In this document: piece by piece, positions 27,484-35,827 of the stretch
Layout of the letters: every line of letters begins with the position of its first letter
Position numbering within the stretch: position 1 is the first letter of the stretch
NCBI GenBank assembly: GCA_017615275.1
Contig: JAGAAO010000017.1
Span: 1-64,000 of the forward strand
DNA: 64,000 nucleotides
From: Butyrivibrio sp.
Lineage (GTDB): Bacteria; Bacillota; Clostridia; Lachnospirales; Lachnospiraceae
Direction: 5' to 3'
The notes under the pieces: generated by a model
Database searches by the model: none
Told to the model about the DNA's origin: nothing
Seen by the model: only the letters and a program-made list of their open reading frames with translations
Made by a program: the position numbers and the translations under genes

Positions 27484-29904
27484 ATGGGAATATACGATAC
27501 ACTAAATTCACAGCAAAAAAAGGCTGTTCTTCAGACTGACGGGCCGGTGCTCATACTTGCGGGCGCGGGATCCGGAAAGACCAGAGTTCTGACTCACAGA
27601 GTTGCTTATCTTATAGATGAGTGCGGAGTCAATCCCTGGAACATCATGGCAATCACTTTCACAAACAAGGCAGCAGGAGAGATGAGAGAAAGAGTCGATA
27701 AGATAGTCGGATTTGGAGCAGAGAGCATCTGGGTTTCAACTTTCCATTCAAGCTGCGTAAAAATCCTGCGAAGATACGCCGACAGGATCGGATTCGGAAA
27801 TAATTTCACAATTTACGACACTGACGACTCCAAGAGCCTTATGAAGGATATTTGCAAGAAATATCAGCTCGAGACGACTCAGCTCAAATTAAAGAGAATA
27901 ATGGGAAGCATATCCACTTGCAAGGATAATCTTGTAACGCCTGAGGAATATGCTCTGAACACTCAGAACGACTTTATTAAGGTCAGGATATCAAAGGCCT
28001 ATACCGAATACCAAAACGCCCTTAAAAAGAACAATGCGATGGATTTCGACGATCTTATCATGAAGACCGTCGAACTTTTTAAGACCAATCCCGATGTTCT
28101 TGATTCATATCAGGAGCGTTTTAAATACATAATGGTCGATGAGTATCAGGATACCAATAACGCGCAGTTTGAGCTTATAAGGGTTCTTGCCGACAAATAC
28201 AGGAATCTCTGCGTTGTGGGTGATGACGACCAGAGTATTTATCGCTTCAGAGGCGCCAATATCAGAAATATCCTCGACTTTGAGAAGGTGTATAAAGATG
28301 CTGTCGTAATAAAGCTCGAGCAGAACTACAGATCGACACAGCAGATCCTTGACGCCGCAAACGCCGTTATTTGCAATAACGGAGGCCGAAAGGAAAAATC
28401 TCTTTGGACTGAGGAAAAAGACGGCGATATCGTAAAATTAAAGCAATTTGACACGGCTTATGACGAGGCTGAGTTTATTGCAAGCGATATAGGAAAGCTT
28501 AAGAGAAACGGCAGATTAAAATACAGTGACACAGCGGTCTTATACAGGACAAACGCCCAGTCACGACTTATAGAAGAGCGATTTGTTGTAGAAGGAATCC
28601 CTTATGATATCGTAGGCGGAACAAACTTCTATTCAAGACGCGAGATAAAAGATCTTTTGGCATACCTTAAGACAATCGACAACGGTCTCGATGATGTTGC
28701 GGTTAAAAGAATCATCAACGTGCCAAAGCGCGGCATTGGACAGACTACGATTGACCACGTTCAGGCATATGCTGATGAGAGACAGATAAGCTTTTATGAT
28801 GCTCTTTGCGAAGCGGACATGATAATGGCTGTTTCAAGGAGCACCAGTAAGCTCAATGATTTCGTTACGATGATAAGAGCCTTCAGAACCAAGATGAAGA
28901 GCTATTCTCTTGAGGAACTTCTTAAAGACGTCATCGATGTTACGGGATATATGGAATATCTCAGATCGCTCGATGATGACGATAATGAAGACAATGACAG
29001 AGCACAGAATGTGGACGAACTTATTTCCAAGATAGCTGCCTATGAGGAGAATATGGAAGAAGAGGAGCCCACACTTTCGGGATTCCTTGAAGAGGTTGCT
29101 CTTGTTGCTGATATAGACAGGATCGGTGAAGATAACGAGAAAGTCCTTCTTATGACGCTTCACAGCGCAAAGGGACTTGAGTTTGAGCACGTGTACCTTG
29201 CCGGCATGGAAGAGGGTGTTTTCCCAAGCTACATGACGACTATGAACGAGGATGCGGACCCCGAGGGAATAGAGGAAGAGAGAAGGCTTTGCTACGTTGG
29301 TATCACAAGAGCAAAGAGGAACCTGACTCTCACAGCGGCAAAGCGAAGAATGGTTCGCGGCGAAACGCAGTATAACCGTCTTAGCAGATTTATTTCGGAG
29401 ATTCCCTATACAATGCTTGAGAGATCGGGCGCTGAGAGTAAGCCTGCATTTCTTTTTGACAATGGGGATACCATTGATGAATACGAGAACGTTGAGGATA
29501 CATTCGGTAATTCGGGAATTAAGCCTTCTTATGCCAAAGGCAGCAGTGCAGGCACATACAAGCCTTCGCCTGCGAGGTCGGATCTTGCCAATACCTATAG
29601 GATAAAGGCAGTTCCAAAGCCTCCCAAGAAGGAGAAGAGAGCTGTTCCTTCGGAAAAGCCTTATATTGCGTCAGCGGCTAAGACATATGCCAGAGGTTCG
29701 CTTGCAGGTCTTTCAAAAGGAATGCCCAAGACAGGCGGTAAGCCTGAGTACGGTGTTGGCGACAGAGTAAGCCATATCAAGTACGGAGCAGGCGTAGTAA
29801 CTTCGCTCGAAGAGGGACCAAGAGACTACAAAGTTACCGTAAACTTTGATGAATGCGGACAGAAGATAATGTACGCCGCATTTGCCAAATTACAGAAAAT
29901 ATAA
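27484..29904 (+). CDS. pcrA: ATP-dependent DNA helicase PcrA (UvrD/Rep family)
   Basis: PcrA is the 3'-to-5' SF1A helicase of replication and repair in Firmicutes. The 806 residues have the Q-motif LNSQQKKAV, Walker A AGAGSGKTR, TFTNKAAGEMRERV, DEYQDTN, GDDDQSIYRFRGA, and motif VI VGITRAKRNL. TLHSAKGLEFEHVYL is present as motif V. The C-terminus has a Tudor-like RNA-polymerase-binding module (YGVGDRVSHIKYGAGVV). The stretch between about 670 and 745 is a low-complexity basic linker. Confidence 0.95.
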   Translation: MGIYDTLNSQQKKAVLQTDGPVLILAGAGSGKTRVLTHRVAYLIDECGVNPWNIMAITFTNKAAGEMRERVDKIVGFGAESIWVSTFHSSCVKILRRYADRIGFGNNFTIYDTDDSKSLMKDICKKYQLETTQLKLKRIMGSISTCKDNLVTPEEYALNTQNDFIKVRISKAYTEYQNALKKNNAMDFDDLIMKTVELFKTNPDVLDSYQERFKYIMVDEYQDTNNAQFELIRVLADKYRNLCVVGDDDQSIYRFRGANIRNILDFEKVYKDAVVIKLEQNYRSTQQILDAANAVICNNGGRKEKSLWTEEKDGDIVKLKQFDTAYDEAEFIASDIGKLKRNGRLKYSDTAVLYRTNAQSRLIEERFVVEGIPYDIVGGTNFYSRREIKDLLAYLKTIDNGLDDVAVKRIINVPKRGIGQTTIDHVQAYADERQISFYDALCEADMIMAVSRSTSKLNDFVTMIRAFRTKMKSYSLEELLKDVIDVTGYMEYLRSLDDDDNEDNDRAQNVDELISKIAAYEENMEEEEPTLSGFLEEVALVADIDRIGEDNEKVLLMTLHSAKGLEFEHVYLAGMEEGVFPSYMTTMNEDADPEGIEEERRLCYVGITRAKRNLTLTAAKRRMVRGETQYNRLSRFISEIPYTMLERSGAESKPAFLFDNGDTIDEYENVEDTFGNSGIKPSYAKGSSAGTYKPSPARSDLANTYRIKAVPKPPKKEKRAVPSEKPYIASAAKTYARGSLAGLSKGMPKTGGKPEYGVGDRVSHIKYGAGVVTSLEEGPRDYKVTVNFDECGQKIMYAAFAKLQKI

Positions 29905-29918
29905 GAGTATGCTATACT
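29890..29918 (+). promoter_or_regulatory. Promoter of the small membrane protein/rlmD pair
   Basis: TTACAG (29890-29895), 17 bases, then TATACT (29913-29918). It overlaps the end of pcrA. Confidence 0.6.
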
Positions 29919-29954
29919 ATACATATCAATTTTTTACAAAGAAAGGGGTTACAT

Positions 29955-30221
29955 ATGGGAGTAAAGTCAAAATTTGATGACATTATTGAATTATCACGTA
30001 TCAACGAGCTGCTCGATAAAAGAGAGGCAGCAAATGCGAAGAAGCCTTCCAACGTGATCCTTTGGGTGTTGGCTGTTCTCGGATCTATATCCGCAGTCGC
30101 TATTATTGCATTCTTGGTTTATCGTTACATGACACCCGACTTTGAAGACGATTTTTATGATGATGATTTTGATGATTTCGATGATGATTTCGACGACGAA
30201 GAATACATGAAGGAAAGCTAA
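29955..30221 (+). CDS. Small single-pass membrane protein with acidic tail
   Basis: The ATG at 29955 follows AAAGGGG; an upstream frame start at 29853 lies inside pcrA and is rejected. The 88-residue product has a charged N-terminus (DDIIELSRINELLDKREA), one membrane segment (about residues 32-55, ILWVLAVLGSISAVAIIAFL) and a C-terminal tail made almost only of Asp, Glu and Phe. I recall similar proteins next to rlmD or pcrA in other Lachnospiraceae, but no function is known to me. Confidence 0.75.
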   Translation: MGVKSKFDDIIELSRINELLDKREAANAKKPSNVILWVLAVLGSISAVAIIAFLVYRYMTPDFEDDFYDDDFDDFDDDFDDEEYMKES

Positions 30222-30230
30222 GAGTTTACA

Positions 30231-31637
30231 GTGAAGAAAAAAGAAATTATTTCAGGAAGAGTCAAAAGGGTAGAATTCCCAAACAAAGGAATTATAGAAA
30301 CCCCTGAGGGAAAGGTCGTTGTTAAGGGCGTCCTTCCCGATCAGAAGGTTTCGGTACAAATTCAAAAAGTAAGAAAAGACAGAGCCGAGGGAAAACTTGT
30401 CGAAGTATTGGAAGAAGCTCCGGACTATGTTGAAAGCCCCTGCATCCATTTTGGTAAATGCGGAGGTTGCAGTTATCTTACAATGCCTTACGTCAAGGAA
30501 CTTGGACTTAAGGAACAGCAGGTTAGAAGTATCTTGAAGCCTGCTATGGAGAGACAGAAAAGTAAGGTTACCTGGGAGGGAATCAAAACAAGCCCCATAA
30601 GGTATGCGTACAGAAATAAGATGGAGTTCAGCTTCGGCGACGAAGTCGTTGGCGGGCCTCTGTGTCTTGGTATGCACAAAAAAGGAAGCTTCTATGACAT
30701 CGTGACTGTATCGGGATGCCGAATCGTCGACGATGATTACAAGGCAATCCTCACAGCTACATTGGACTATTTTACGCCGATGTATGAGAGGAAAGAGGTT
30801 TCTTTTTATCACAGAATGAAGCAGGAAGGGTATCTTAGACACCTTCTTGTAAGACGTGCCGTAAGAACCGGTGATATCCTTGTTGATCTTATCACCACAA
30901 CCAAGGAAGAGCATGATCTTGAAGGTTTTAAGGACGCTCTCCTTGATCTTAGCCTGAACGGCAGGATAGTGGGAATTCTTCACACAAAAAACGACAGTCT
31001 TGCAGACGCCGTTATCGATGAAGGAACGGATATTCTCTACGGTCAGGACTATTTTTACGAGTATCTGCTTGGACTTAAATTCAAGATAAGTCCGTTTTCG
31101 TTTTTCCAGACAAACAGCCTTTCCGCTGAAGTCTTATATCAGACTGTGCGAGGCTACATCAAGAGTCTTTACGATCAGAAGAAGATCGGTAAGGACGGAG
31201 TTATTTACGATCTTTATTCCGGTACCGGCACGATCGCGCAGCTTCTTGCGCCCGTAGCCAACAAGGTTATCGGAGTTGAAATAGTCGAGGAAGCCGTTGA
31301 AGCCGCCAGAGAAAACGCTGCGCTCAATCACCTCGACAATTGCTGCTTTATCGCAGGGGACGTCCTCAAAGTTCTCGACGAGATTGAAGAGCGACCTGAC
31401 ATGATCATCCTCGATCCCCCGAGAGACGGCATAAATCCCAAGGCTCTCATGAAGATCATCAATTACGGTGTTCCTTACATCGTCTATGTCTCATGCAAGC
31501 CCACAAGCCTTGCTCGAGACCTCGAGGTCTTCCAGGACAACGGCTACGCCATGTCCAGAGCCGTCGCCCACGATCAGTTCCCATGGACTAGCCATGTCGA
31601 GACGGTGGTATTGCTGACAAGAGTTGAACACAGTTGA
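30231..31637 (+). CDS. rlmD: 23S rRNA (uracil(1939)-C5)-methyltransferase RlmD (RumA family)
   Basis: This SAM-dependent RNA m5U methyltransferase carries a [4Fe-4S] cluster. The 468-residue protein begins with a TRAM-like domain, then cluster cysteines in CIHFGKCGGCSYL (about 71, 77 and 80) and a later SGC. The methyltransferase core has YDLYSGTGTIAQ, LDPPRDG and the catalytic Cys in YVSCKPTSLARDL. The start is GTG at 30231. Firmicutes paralogues can be RlmCD, which modifies both U747 and U1939, so the exact target is uncertain. The 3' end encodes HVETVVLL, a known integration target in related genes (see 31596-31775). Confidence 0.88.
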   Translation: MKKKEIISGRVKRVEFPNKGIIETPEGKVVVKGVLPDQKVSVQIQKVRKDRAEGKLVEVLEEAPDYVESPCIHFGKCGGCSYLTMPYVKELGLKEQQVRSILKPAMERQKSKVTWEGIKTSPIRYAYRNKMEFSFGDEVVGGPLCLGMHKKGSFYDIVTVSGCRIVDDDYKAILTATLDYFTPMYERKEVSFYHRMKQEGYLRHLLVRRAVRTGDILVDLITTTKEEHDLEGFKDALLDLSLNGRIVGILHTKNDSLADAVIDEGTDILYGQDYFYEYLLGLKFKISPFSFFQTNSLSAEVLYQTVRGYIKSLYDQKKIGKDGVIYDLYSGTGTIAQLLAPVANKVIGVEIVEEAVEAARENAALNHLDNCCFIAGDVLKVLDEIEERPDMIILDPPRDGINPKALMKIINYGVPYIVYVSCKPTSLARDLEVFQDNGYAMSRAVAHDQFPWTSHVETVVLLTRVEHS

Positions 31638-31775
31638 ATATAAAAACACAAGTGGCTTAACGGTGCGCTTTGTGGCTAACGTTAAAAAGTGTTAGTTGGC
31701 AAAGAGGCACCGTTATTTTTATGCCATTTTAAAAGTGTAGGGAAACTGAACTACGAGAAGGTTGAGACGGTGGTG
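31596..31775. repeat. Near-direct repeat of the rlmD 3' end (candidate old attachment site)
   Basis: GTCGAGACGGTGGTA at 31596-31610, encoding VETVV of RlmD, recurs as GTTGAGACGGTGGTG at 31761-31775 (13 of 15 identical; 11 consecutive identical bases). The second copy is even in a frame encoding VETVVL, though no gene is there. The 3' end of rumA-type genes is a recognised integration site for integrative elements in streptococci. The second copy could be the right-hand scar of an element or part of its decay. Confidence 0.45.
31660..31720 (+). terminator. Long terminator hairpin after rlmD
   Basis: AACGGTGC (31660-31667) pairs with GCACCGTT (31708-31715). The stem continues inward with CTTTG/CAAAG and GCTAAC/GTTAGT-type pairs, for about 20 pairs in all, and is followed by ATTTTTAT. 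Confidence 0.75.
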
Positions 31776-31930
31776 CTCCATGATTTTGAAAATGAATACA
31801 GTTTAACGATAGGAAATTGTAGTAGCGATAAGCTATTTGTATGCGGCTGGGGTATATCTTATTTTCTGAGGAATTACTGATGCCAATATTTTGTACGACA
31901 ATTTTGTGGTAAAGTAGAACTGTACAATAA

Positions 31931-32749
31931 AAAGTATACCAAGGCAGTGAGATTCAGAAGTTTGCTGAGATATTCTATTCTTCTGAGGAACAGACCGCAG
32001 GTGATCTTGGAAAACTTCAGGGACAGCTTCGTCCTGCAGTAGATAGGTATGTAACTCTTGAGATAGAGCGTCAGGATGTTTTCAAGACAACACTGGCAAG
32101 GTTCCTGAGAATATATGCATATATTACACAGGTATGCAGATTGTTCGATAAGGATATTCATAAGTTCAGTGTTTATGCAAAATTCCTTTATAAGATGCTT
32201 CCAAAAGGAGAAGGCAGCGAGAGAGTATCTGTAGATGATAAAGTTCTTCTGGAGTATTACAAGCTTGAAAAGGACTTTGAGGGACAGATTGAACTTGAAG
32301 GTTCTGATGGTGGCTATGTTCCGATAACTGGTGATGCCGGACACAGAGAATCTAGGAAAGATCCTTTAACGATTATTATCGATAAGATTAATGAACGTTA
32401 TGGAACTAACTTCACAGAGATGGATAAGGTTCTTGTTCAGATGGAAAACGACTACGCTACGCAGGAAAAGTGGCAGAGTTATGCCAAGAACAATGACCGC
32501 TCTACATTTATGCTCTTGTTTGCTAAAGACTTCCCGACCATGGCAGCTGAACGTTATGAACAGAATGATGAGTTCTTCAAGAAGCTTTTTGCAGATCCAG
32601 ATATGATGCAGCAGGTTATGGACACGGTTGGATCAGTTCTTTATGAGAGACTTCGTATGCCTAAGATTTCTGATCCTAAATCAGGTGTTATTGAAGAGGC
32701 AACTCCCGAGATGTATGTAGAGGATATTTACGCAAAGCCTATAGACTAA
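31931..32749 (+). pseudogene. C-terminal remnant of type I restriction enzyme HsdR
   Basis: The frame is open from an in-frame stop at 31928 to 32749, but no start codon with a binding site is seen near the beginning. A TTG at 32141 is the first recognised start. The translation contains QLRPAVDRYVTLEIERQ, FLRIYAYITQVCRLFDKDIHKF and LYKMLPKGEG, a pattern I recognise as the helical C-terminal region of HsdR that contacts the methyltransferase. Nuclease and helicase domains are missing. A second frame upstream (about 31910-31960) encodes ELYNKKYTKAVRF, suggesting a frameshift. No hsdM or hsdS is in the window. It is therefore a relic of a type I restriction-modification locus. Confidence 0.7.
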
Positions 32750-32802
32750 TGCGGTTTTAAATCTGGTAGATAATGTGTAATTTGGTTTTTGGAGGTCAAA
32801 TT

Positions 32803-33495
32803 ATGAATGCAGATTATTCTTACGAGATTTTAACTACATATTTTTCCATTGAGGAGAAGAATGGAGATTCTATTCAGCTTAATTTTATTAGCTGGAATAA
32901 ACAGAAACCCAAGTATGATTTAAGGCGGTGGCGTAATGGAAAGCCTTTAAAAGGGATATCTTTGACTGAGGATACTTTGAAGGCAATCTGTGAAGCTATG
33001 AGTAGAATACCTATTGAGGCAGAAGAGAAAAAGGAAAACACACGAAGTAATGATGAAGTTGTTGAGAGACCGTCAGTAAGAAGAAAAATATTGAGGGAAA
33101 AGGTTTTGGGCATAGTTTCTAAGCCTGAATACTCTGAAAGTCAGTTAAGGATAGAAGATCTTATTGGAGAGCAAGCTGTTGTAAATTACTTGTTGCGCAA
33201 TAACATCAGTTCATTGTCTGACCTTGCAAAAGGAATCATTGATGGAAGTATAAAGTTTACTTCCAATAAAGAGATAAAAGTATACGAGGCGCTTATTAAG
33301 TTTGATGAGAACGCTCCTGAAGAAATACGTGGAGAAGATAGGAGATTGTTTATCGGAATAAACAAGGCTTATTACGAATGGCCGATATCGGTAATAACTC
33401 CTTTTCTCGATACTAAGGAAGCGAAAAAGATTACTGGGCGGTTGTTGTCGGGAGGGTATGAGATATTGGGCGCTTCAGTACGGTCCTTGGATTGA
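32803..33495 (+). CDS. Protein with N-terminal PC4/YdbC-like single-stranded-DNA-binding domain
   Basis: The ATG at 32803 follows TGGAGG; an upstream ATG at 32773 is less likely. Residues 1-65 contain NFISWNKQKPKYDLRRW followed by GKPLKGISLTEDTLKAI, which matches the YdbC/PC4 fold known to bind single-stranded DNA. Residues 80-230 are not recognised; they are charged and may include a helical DNA-binding region (LIGEQAVVNYLLRNN). The end of the frame overlaps a WYL-domain tail in another frame (33458-33571), so the native C-terminus may have been lost or replaced. Confidence 0.6.
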   Translation: MNADYSYEILTTYFSIEEKNGDSIQLNFISWNKQKPKYDLRRWRNGKPLKGISLTEDTLKAICEAMSRIPIEAEEKKENTRSNDEVVERPSVRRKILREKVLGIVSKPEYSESQLRIEDLIGEQAVVNYLLRNNISSLSDLAKGIIDGSIKFTSNKEIKVYEALIKFDENAPEEIRGEDRRLFIGINKAYYEWPISVITPFLDTKEAKKITGRLLSGGYEILGASVRSLD

Positions 33496-33571
33496 AATAT
33501 TGGAACCGGAGTCATTAAGAAATCGAATTATTGATGATATACAAGATATGATCAGGAGGTATAGCGACTAG
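33458..33571 (+). pseudogene. C-terminal tail of a WYL-domain regulator
   Basis: In the frame ending TAG at 33571 the translation reads MRYWALQYGPWIEILEPE then SLRNRIIDDIQDMIRRYSD. This is the standard end of WYL-domain transcription regulators (strand with G-x-x-x-E-V-L-E-P, then a terminal helix). The HTH and WYL core are absent. It overlaps the end of the preceding gene in a different frame, so it is a deletion scar. Confidence 0.5.
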
Positions 33572-33666
33572 GAAAATAAAGGCTCTGTATGTACAAAAAA
33601 ATGCACAATGAATTTGCTATTCTTTGCCTGAAACAGCTAATGAAGTAATATCAGGAGAGAATAGTA

Positions 33667-34236
33667 ATGGAATATACGCTTTTATATGTGCTAACAGTTA
33701 GATGTACATCGAAATCATGCGAGGAAGATTTATCGGTGCACAGGATATCTACCATTGATGGCTTAAGGTATCGCATAGGTGCAAAGAAAAACGGCGTAGA
33801 TTATTCAAAAGATGATGTATATGTACTTGGAACTTATGAGGACAAAATGCTGTATCTTGCCAAGGTTACTAATGTTGTTACGATGGAGCAGTATTTTAGC
33901 GGTATGTCAAAGGGAAGAACTGATGACATATTTACATTAAAAGATGGTAAGTTGATTCGTAATGATTGGCTCAGAGAGCATGATGTACATACGGAACCAG
34001 GACGAGTTAAGCGAGATCTTGCAGGGAAATATGTGCTTCTTTCAGACGATTATATTTATCTTGGTAAGGATGCTGTCCATATTGATTCTGTTGCTAAATA
34101 TAATGCAAGATTTCAAGAAACAAAGTTTTATGATGCTGATACAGCTATGACGATAATAAATGATTGTCTGAAGTATCGTGACAACAAAAAACACATACCC
34201 AATGAGCCATATAAGAAGCGGGGAGGATGTAAATGA
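33667..34236 (+). CDS. Nmad2-like nucleotide-modification-associated protein
   Basis: The ATG at 33667 follows AGGAGAG. The 189-residue product has the layout I associate with the Nmad2 family: a short N-terminal core with cysteines, GLRYRIGAKK, YLAKVTNVVTMEQYF, GRTDDIFTLKDGK and RDLAGKYVLLSDDYIYLGKDAVHI. Nmad proteins were named for genomic linkage to DNA base hypermodification and restriction; their chemistry is not established. The stop overlaps the ATG of the next gene (ATGA), which starts like Nmad3, supporting the assignment. No conserved catalytic residue can be confirmed without alignment. Confidence 0.55.
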   Translation: MEYTLLYVLTVRCTSKSCEEDLSVHRISTIDGLRYRIGAKKNGVDYSKDDVYVLGTYEDKMLYLAKVTNVVTMEQYFSGMSKGRTDDIFTLKDGKLIRNDWLREHDVHTEPGRVKRDLAGKYVLLSDDYIYLGKDAVHIDSVAKYNARFQETKFYDADTAMTIINDCLKYRDNKKHIPNEPYKKRGGCK

Positions 34237-34364
34237 AAATAATTCTTTCAAGAAAAGGATTTGATTCTACTAATGGTGGATGTGCAAGCCCAATAATGCC
34301 TGACGGGACCCTTCTTTCTATGCCTATTCCATCAGATGAGAGTAATGATGTTTGGTTATTTTGA
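34233..34364 (+). pseudogene. Truncated Nmad3-like gene (first 43 codons)
   Basis: It starts with a 4-base ATGA overlap with the Nmad2-like gene. The product begins MKIILSRKGFDSTNGG then CASPIMPDGTLLSMPIP, which matches my recollection of the Nmad3 N-terminus (RKGFDS..GG..SPI.PDG...S.PIP). It stops after 43 residues, whereas full-length relatives have over 200. The downstream sequence does not continue the family in another frame, so this is a deletion rather than a simple frameshift. Confidence 0.55.
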
Positions 34365-34455
34365 AGTCTTGCATATGGATTACGATAGTGTTGAGGTTGT
34401 TAGCCCAGAAACAAAGCATTATTGGATTATGAAGAAATTCGATAAGGAAGGATAA
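34348..34455 (+). pseudogene. Unrecognised 35-codon fragment overlapping the Nmad3 remnant
   Basis: From an ATG at 34348 a frame encodes MFGYFEVLHMDYDSVEVV then SPETKHYWIMKKFDKEG and a stop. It looks like the tail of a real protein by composition, but I do not recognise it and no binding site precedes it. It is probably the other side of the deletion that removed Nmad3. Confidence 0.3.
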
Positions 34456-34585
34456 GGAAATGCCGGAGTGCATGAAAAAAGATTATGGACATAGCGATGA
34501 ATAAGTAATAGATTATTACAACACACTCGAATCAAGAATCTTAACCACAGGTTTAGCGACAATACTTTAATGGCGGATTAGAATC

Positions 34586-34624
34586 AATGGTACATGGAAG
34601 TTCGGTTTCATGTGCCATTTTTTG
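34586..34624 (+). terminator. Intrinsic terminator
   Basis: The stem formed by 34586-34599 (AATGGTACATGGAA) and 34606-34620 has a TTCG-type loop and is followed by a run of six T. It is the first terminator after the Nmad remnants. Confidence 0.75.
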
Positions 34625-34646
34625 TTGTGTAGCATCTTTAATAAAA

Positions 34647-34665
34647 CCCCCTGCTATGCAGGGGG
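34647..34665. repeat. Perfect hairpin CCCCCTGC-TAT-GCAGGGGG
   Basis: An 8-bp perfect inverted repeat with a 3-base loop, preceded by TAAAA and followed by ACAACAGC. Hairpins like this occur at the ends of IS200/IS605 elements. No TnpA gene is nearby, so this may be a stranded end. Confidence 0.4.
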
Positions 34666-34669
34666 ACAA

Positions 34670-34999
34670 CAGCTGCTTCAGCTTACAGTACTGTTAAATG
34701 AAGCAAATGAGGATAAATGTACCAAAGAAAATAAATACCAAAAGCAATATGACAAGGCTCAGGAAGAGTTTGATAACAAATATGGCTTGTTTGGAGAGAG
34801 ACTCAGGACCGAGGCAGAAAAAGCAGAGGAGAAGAAGAAAGGTACACATCGCCTATATATGCTGGGGGATGTTTCAGAATACAAGGAAATATCAGAACTT
34901 TACTACAATGAGTCAAAAGCTCTTTGGAATTATAGAGATGAGTGCAAGAACAAGGCACTTGAGTTGTTTTCTGAGTGGTTTTGGGATTTGTGGGATTAG
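34670..34999 (+). pseudogene. Hypothetical coiled-coil fragment
   Basis: The frame ends at 34999 and encodes about 109 residues rich in Lys, Glu and aromatic residues (KENKYQKQYDKAQEEFDNKYG, ending FSEWFWDLWD; shown in part). No in-frame ATG lies near its beginning and the frame runs back through the hairpin and terminator, so it is probably 5'-truncated. I do not recognise a family. Confidence 0.3.
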
Positions 35000-35118
35000 G
35001 GAGGTTTAGATGTAGTCTAAAACTAAACCGTAGGTATATTTTTTCTTGGGAATACTTATGGTATTATATTGGAACGGGATGGTGGCGTAGATTCTTTTGA
35101 TACATAGAGGAGGCAACC

Positions 35119-35394
35119 ATGGACATTTTTGAAGTATTTGTGGATATGCATGCTACTGGTGATAAGATCAAGCAGCTTCGCAAACAGAACCACTACAAGG
35201 TATTTGACCTTGCAAAGGCGCTGGGGCTTGAATCAGAGCAGGCAATTTATAAATGGCAGCGTGGACAGTGTTTACCTAATGCTGACAATCTTGTGAGACT
35301 TAGTATATTGTTTGGATGTCACATTGATGACATTCTTGTTCATAACACGACAACTGGAGAGGACAAAAGTCCTCTCCTTCCTTTATGTGCATGA
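35119..35394 (+). CDS. XRE-family helix-turn-helix regulator
   Basis: The ATG at 35119 follows GAGGAGG at 7 bases. The 91-residue protein has a single HTH_3 domain: KIKQLRKQNHYKVFDLAKAL, then AIYKWQRGQCLPNADNLVRLSILFGCHIDDIL. It has little else, so it is a small repressor-like protein. The last codons contain a perfect hairpin GGAGAGGAC-AAAA-GTCCTCTCC (about 35356-35377) followed by a T-rich stretch, so the terminator seems to overlap the end of the gene. It may regulate itself or the RNA-led gene downstream. Confidence 0.82.
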   Translation: MDIFEVFVDMHATGDKIKQLRKQNHYKVFDLAKALGLESEQAIYKWQRGQCLPNADNLVRLSILFGCHIDDILVHNTTTGEDKSPLLPLCA

Positions 35395-35424
35395 ATTAGA
35401 GAGGGAACATATGATAGAACTATT

Positions 35425-35517
35425 AGTATTTCACCACATGCCTAACCTGTAAGGAGGTTATTTGCCTTTGATACTCCTTGCAGGGGAGGTAAATAATTAT
35501 CAAGGGTGGTGAAACTG
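35425..35517 (+). ncRNA. Predicted three-way-junction RNA leader hiding a ribosome binding site
   Basis: Closing stem: TTTCACCAC (35429-35437) with GTGGTGAAA (35506-35514), extended by AGT/ACT. Branch 1: TAACCT (35443-35448) with AGGTTA (35455-35460). Branch 2: CCTTTGATA (35465-35473) with TATCAAGG (35498-35505, one bulge), capped by CTCC/GGAG. The closing strand contains GGGTGG, the only binding site for the ATG at 35521, so the fold would control translation. I do not recognise it as a known riboswitch class. Confidence 0.5.
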
Positions 35518-35520
35518 AAT

Positions 35521-35760
35521 ATGTCAAGAAGTAGAGCGTACAGAAGAGATATGAGAAACAGGGCTATTGCACGCAAAAAGCAGTTGAGTCATGATGTTTA
35601 TGGACTCGATTGGTTTAGAGTGGATGGAGCTTATTCTAAAGGGCATATTGGATGCGGTTGCAGAATGTGTAAGTACACAAAATTTTATGGTATTCCTCTT
35701 ATGTATGAAGCTAGAGATCGAGAATATATAAAACAGTATCTTGAGGAAATGAATTTGTAA
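35521..35760 (+). CDS. Small basic cysteine-rich protein
   Basis: The ATG at 35521 lies 6 bases after the folded leader; GTG codons at 35506 and 35509 are in frame but inside the closing stem. The 79-residue product has a very basic N-terminus (SRSRAYRRDMRNRAIARKK), a central DWFRVDGAYSKGHIGCGC-RMCKYTK with a CxCxxC cluster, and an acidic tail. Similar small proteins with a KGKIHCSCPMC-like motif are widespread in Firmicutes and Bacteroidetes; I know of no assigned function. RNA or zinc binding is plausible from composition only. Confidence 0.65.
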   Translation: MSRSRAYRRDMRNRAIARKKQLSHDVYGLDWFRVDGAYSKGHIGCGCRMCKYTKFYGIPLMYEARDREYIKQYLEEMNL

Positions 35761-35788
35761 CTCTTTGGCTAGGGTTGGCATTTAAAGA

Positions 35789-35824
35789 TAACAGCCCTTG
35801 TAGCATATACTATAAGGGCTGTTA
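35789..35824. terminator. Shared hairpin between convergent genes
   Basis: TAACAGCCCTT (35789-35799) and AAGGGCTGTTA (35814-35824) are perfectly complementary with a 14-base loop. The hairpin sits between the plus-strand Cys-rich gene and a minus-strand small gene. Confidence 0.65.
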
Positions 35825-35827
35825 CGG

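Noticed and set aside
31689-31880. 63-residue plus ORF after rlmD
   Set aside because: It starts within the arm of the rlmD terminator, lacks a binding site, and its VETVVL piece is explained by the repeated rlmD end.
34647-34665. Full IS200/IS605 element
   Set aside because: Only a single end-like hairpin is present; no TnpA or TnpB gene is nearby.
34696-35009. 103-residue ORF in a second frame at 34698
   Set aside because: It begins without a binding site and its Arg/Lys-rich composition is that of a shifted frame of the coiled-coil fragment.
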